A DNA stretch of 64,000 nucleotides. Source: Acanthacorydalis orientalis (taxonomy: Eukaryota; Arthropoda; Insecta; Megaloptera; Corydalidae). The position numbers and the translations under genes are program-made. Location: positions 17,140,201 to 17,204,200 of the forward strand of contig CM068314.1 in assembly GCA_034766995.1 (NCBI GenBank). The letters are read 5' to 3'. Shown piece after piece: positions 61,001 through 64,000 of the stretch; position 1 is the first letter of the stretch, and each line of letters starts with the position of its first letter. The notes under the pieces were generated by a model. The model was not told the origin of the DNA and did not search any database. It worked only from the letters and a program-made list of their open reading frames with translations.

Positions 61001-61188
61001 AATGGGTGTTGTTTACGGATGTGTTATTTCTAGTTTATTAAATACATTACTGTTGAAAATGTTTTTATTGTTTGACTTTTTATGATTTAATTCACTCGAG
61101 ATGCATTTAAAACGAAAAACTCATCTTGTCAAAATACTAAACTAGCGAATGGATATTATTCATAGTTTTTTTTAAATACTAAATTAAT

Positions 61189-61194
<6 letters not shown>

Positions 61195-61244
<50 letters not shown>
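61195..61244. repeat. (TA)n microsatellite
   Basis: 50 bp of TA. Confidence 0.98.
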
Positions 61245-61246
<2 letters not shown>

Positions 61247-62119
61247 AATAAAGAATGTATTAGTGAAGACAAAATTTATGTAATTATAATAAATACAAAA
61301 CTTGTAAATATTTGTTGATTATTTTTTCACAAATCGTATCAGTTTTGAATGTAAACAAATAAATATTTTTATTTCCTATTTACACTTCTTTATTCGTGAA
61401 GTATTTAATCTTTTTGTTTTATTTTTTGTGTCCTTATAATATTACTATGTTTGTTCCAAAATTATCATTCCTTTTTACTTCGATATTAAAACATCGCATT
61501 TTTCTAATATCTAAATCTATTTTATTATAAAAAAAGCTATACATATGAAAACAAATTTGGACTTCATGATGAATGATAAATATTTTCGTTCTTATACTGA
61601 AATAGTTTTATATAATATATTTTTATGAATTTTCGTTTCCTTTTTGATTTTAATTTATGGTTTGGTATTTTTTTTCCTAATGGAGTACCTTAAATATTAT
61701 TTTTCTTGCCGCGGAATTTGTTACCAAAAATCAGTTTTTAAATTCATTTTGCATTTGTTTTCAATGTAAAACAACAATTCAATTTTTTCTCGGTAAATGT
61801 ATACTTTTCTCTTTTTTGTGACCATTGATAAGAAGAAAATCTATTTTAATACTCGACAAATATAAAGAGAAATTTTAAAATAAAGTCAAAATTTATGAAT
61901 TATAATTCGTCAGAAAACAGGTTAAGAAATACAACTTTGATTTGTTTATTGTCTATAACTATTTAATATTGTTGAAAGTTAACACAGTGCTATAATGAAC
62001 AATCTTCATCTCTGACATGAATTTGTCGAAAGACGGTCCATTTTTAATATTTTTGTCATTTATATTATTTATTTCATAATTAAGTGTTTCAAGTTACTTT
62101 CTTTACTTATTCATATATA

Positions 62120-62121
<2 letters not shown>
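61245..62121. other. AT-rich non-coding DNA
   Basis: Nothing supported. Confidence 0.55.

Positions 62122-62173
<52 letters not shown>
62122..62173. repeat. (TA)n microsatellite
   Basis: 52 bp of TA. Confidence 0.97.
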
Positions 62174-62178
<5 letters not shown>

Positions 62179-62694
62179 TTGAATAATAAAAACCAGGGTA
62201 TTATTTTTTTTATTGTGTTGTTTTCCCGTGTATCGTCTTTTAATTATTTTTTATAAATCATGTAGGTCGTGTGTAGTTTATTTCTTCTAAGATCGATTTC
62301 TTTCAATTCAAGTACATCTTGTAGGATATAATTTTTTGAAAAGGTTAACTTTTTTCTACTTTATGAATGTATGAAGTTATTAGAAATTGTATATTTGCAA
62401 TGAAAAAACATATTTTAAAAAAGAATTTAGTATAATTACGATTGTAGATAATTTTAAATAAAAGTTCATTGCCATTTTTTAAATCCTTGAACGTTAATTA
62501 TACAAGTACTTATATATATATATATATATTAGAATGTTTTTACAAGTTTATTTTATTTTTAAAAAGTATTTACTATATTATTCGTCAATGAACCTAATAA
62601 TATCAGTCTGCTAGTTAGTTAGTATTCTGATATGCTAACTAAAACTATGATCACGTCTTTTGTATCTTTAGTTAGATAATTTAGTGACCGTTTG
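62174..62694. other. AT-rich non-coding DNA
   Basis: Nothing supported apart from a 19-bp TA tract at 62511. Confidence 0.55.
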
Positions 62695-62900
62695 GACTAC
62701 ATAAACTTTACACAAAGTACGGAGCACGTTAATAGATCTGTATTTTCAATCGTGTTTATGTTTCAATTCTATGTCAACATGTAGTACTTTAACCGAGCGG
62801 AATCTGATAATGTGAAATCCGTCGTACGTATCGCTGGAAAATGTTAAATCAGAGCTACAAGTGAACGCAAAACGACAAAGATGTTAATGTCTTGTTCTAC
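62695..62900. promoter_or_regulatory. GC-elevated island, unassigned
   Basis: Mildly raised G+C with CpG (ACCGAGCGG, CGTCGTACGTATCGC). No frame of note. Confidence 0.2.
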
Positions 62901-63005
62901 ATGTTGTCGCAATTTTTTTTAAAAAAAACTCGAAATGATACGTTTATAACTAATTACTGAAGTTTAAGTATGTAAAATATTTCATTTAGTATTGTTTGAC
63001 TACAG

Positions 63006-63008
<3 letters not shown>

Positions 63009-63051
<43 letters not shown>
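63009..63051. repeat. (TA)n microsatellite
   Basis: 43 bp of TA. Confidence 0.97.
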
Positions 63052-63055
<4 letters not shown>

Positions 63056-63194
63056 TTACATTATTAAGGTTGATTTATTTATATTTATTATTTACTTAAG
63101 TATTAAAGTACTTTTATAAAATGTTACTTAATACTTGAAGTTTAAGTAGTTGTACTTTTGTTTATTATTGCTATTTTATTAATTCTTTTTTCAA

Positions 63195-63262
63195 TTACTA
63201 GGGGGCTTCACTCCGTACTTGCTATGCTTGCGGACAACCGGAGTCTCCGCCCCCACTCGTTT
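63195..63262 (-). repeat. GC-rich hairpin repeat (family R1), inverted copy
   Basis: Read on the minus strand it has GTGGGGGCGGAGACTCCGG, the linker CAAGCATAGCAAGTA, and ends GGAGTGAAGCCCCCTAGT, as the plus-strand copies do. A TCTGTCTCTCTTTCTC tract adjoins it. Confidence 0.65.
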
Positions 63263-63499
63263 TACTCTGTCTCTCTTTCTCTTTAAGTATTAACAATGTT
63301 TAAATGAAAAACGAAGTAAAGATATTGTGTAAAGAAATTTATTTTTTGATTTTAAATGAAACCACGAAAATAGTGAAACTAAAAAGATAACTTATTGTAT
63401 AAACTTATTCTAAAAGTTCTGTGTACACGATGTTCGTAATTGATTTGTGTTCTTCTGTCCACTGAAACTTAATACCCTGTTTAAAGGTAGATCTGGTGA

Positions 63500-63727
63500 G
63501 ACCAGCATGCAACTGACCGTGACCGAATATTGTTTCATTGGAATCGACGAACATGACGATTCGTGAAACATCGGAAATGATCGGGAATAGAAATGGTTAA
63601 CGTGCTATTTGTAGAGTGTAGCGGGGGGAGTAGTGTTGCGAAGATGTGGTCTACACCAAAAGGAAATATGTTTTATGAAAAATTTACGATGGAATTATTT
63701 TTTATATGTAAAAAGACTTATATTAAG
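63500..63727 (-). repeat. Dispersed repeat (family R2), copy 2
   Basis: Inverted relative to 4008-4210. The core is GAAATGGTTAACGTGCTA (63590-63607), with flanking similarity through GTAGAG/GTGTAGC, GTGGTCTAC and ATATTAAG to about 63727. The CRE and CCAAT sites of copy 1 are not conserved here. Confidence 0.5.
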
Positions 63728-64000
63728 TTTAAAACTGGTTAATTTTAATTCTATAATTGAAAAAAAAACATAAATAACTAGAGCGTTTCTAAATATAAGA
63801 ACAAATCTAAAATAATAATCTCTTTATAAACTAAGAGGGGTATTTTTTTATTATTAATCAATTTATTAAATTTTCGATCTATATAAAAATGAAACGTAAC
63901 TTTATTTTTTTATTAAAACATATTTTAATAAAAAAATATTTTAATATCAATTCGCTTTGCTGACTGAGTGTATATTTTTATATAAAATATATTAACCACA
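63728..64000. other. AT-rich non-coding DNA
   Basis: Nothing supported. Confidence 0.55.

Overview
The window looks like gene-poor, strongly A+T-rich nuclear DNA of an animal. No rRNA, tRNA, CRISPR, operon-like layout or intact protein gene is visible. The evidence for an animal is a decayed mariner transposase, a piggyBac-type non-autonomous element with TTAA ends, many long (TA)n microsatellites with (CA)/(TG) edges, and fragments that resemble metazoan SINE and Penelope-like repeats. The style (AT-rich, TA-array-rich, small GC-rich foldback motifs) would fit a mollusc such as a cephalopod, but this is a weak inference. Nearly every open frame over 60 codons is either a translated TA array (runs of alternating Tyr-Ile) or a chance frame in AT-rich DNA.

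Layout. 1-5 kb: a palindromic MITE-like copy (577-825), two GC-rich hairpin repeats (1156-1238 and 4434-4519), and a dispersed repeat carrying CCAAT and CRE sites (4008-4210). 5-18 kb: plain AT-rich DNA with TA arrays and a few GC-elevated islands (10.3, 11.5, 12.8 and 17.1 kb). 18-33 kb: a second MITE-like copy (18671-18847), GC-elevated islands (20.6, 25.9, 30.5 and 32.4 kb), and compact hairpins (27.9, 28.9 and 31.3 kb). 33-43 kb: a long GC-rich repeat copy (33391-33632), a large inverted pair of about 0.4 kb arms (38.7-39.05 and 40.43-40.85 kb), and a third MITE-like copy (40973-41303). 44-45.6 kb: a dead mariner (44001-45270) followed by another long GC-rich repeat copy. 46-54 kb: mostly empty, with one unassigned 66-codon frame (45981), a structured stem-loop (53138-53224) and a piggyBac-type MITE (54058-54526). 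55-64 kb: AT-rich DNA with a solo mariner end (59058), GC-elevated islands, and inverted copies of the 4-kb repeat (63.5-63.7 kb) and the GC-hairpin repeat (63.2 kb).

There are no cooperating genes to describe. The window reads as an intergenic or long-intron landscape built from non-autonomous repeats. The GC-elevated islands are the best candidates for regulatory DNA. The most useful new observations are several families of short repeats recognised only by comparing copies within the window. Several of these are self-complementary and would fold if transcribed. All homology statements come from reading by eye; no alignment, folding or database search was run.
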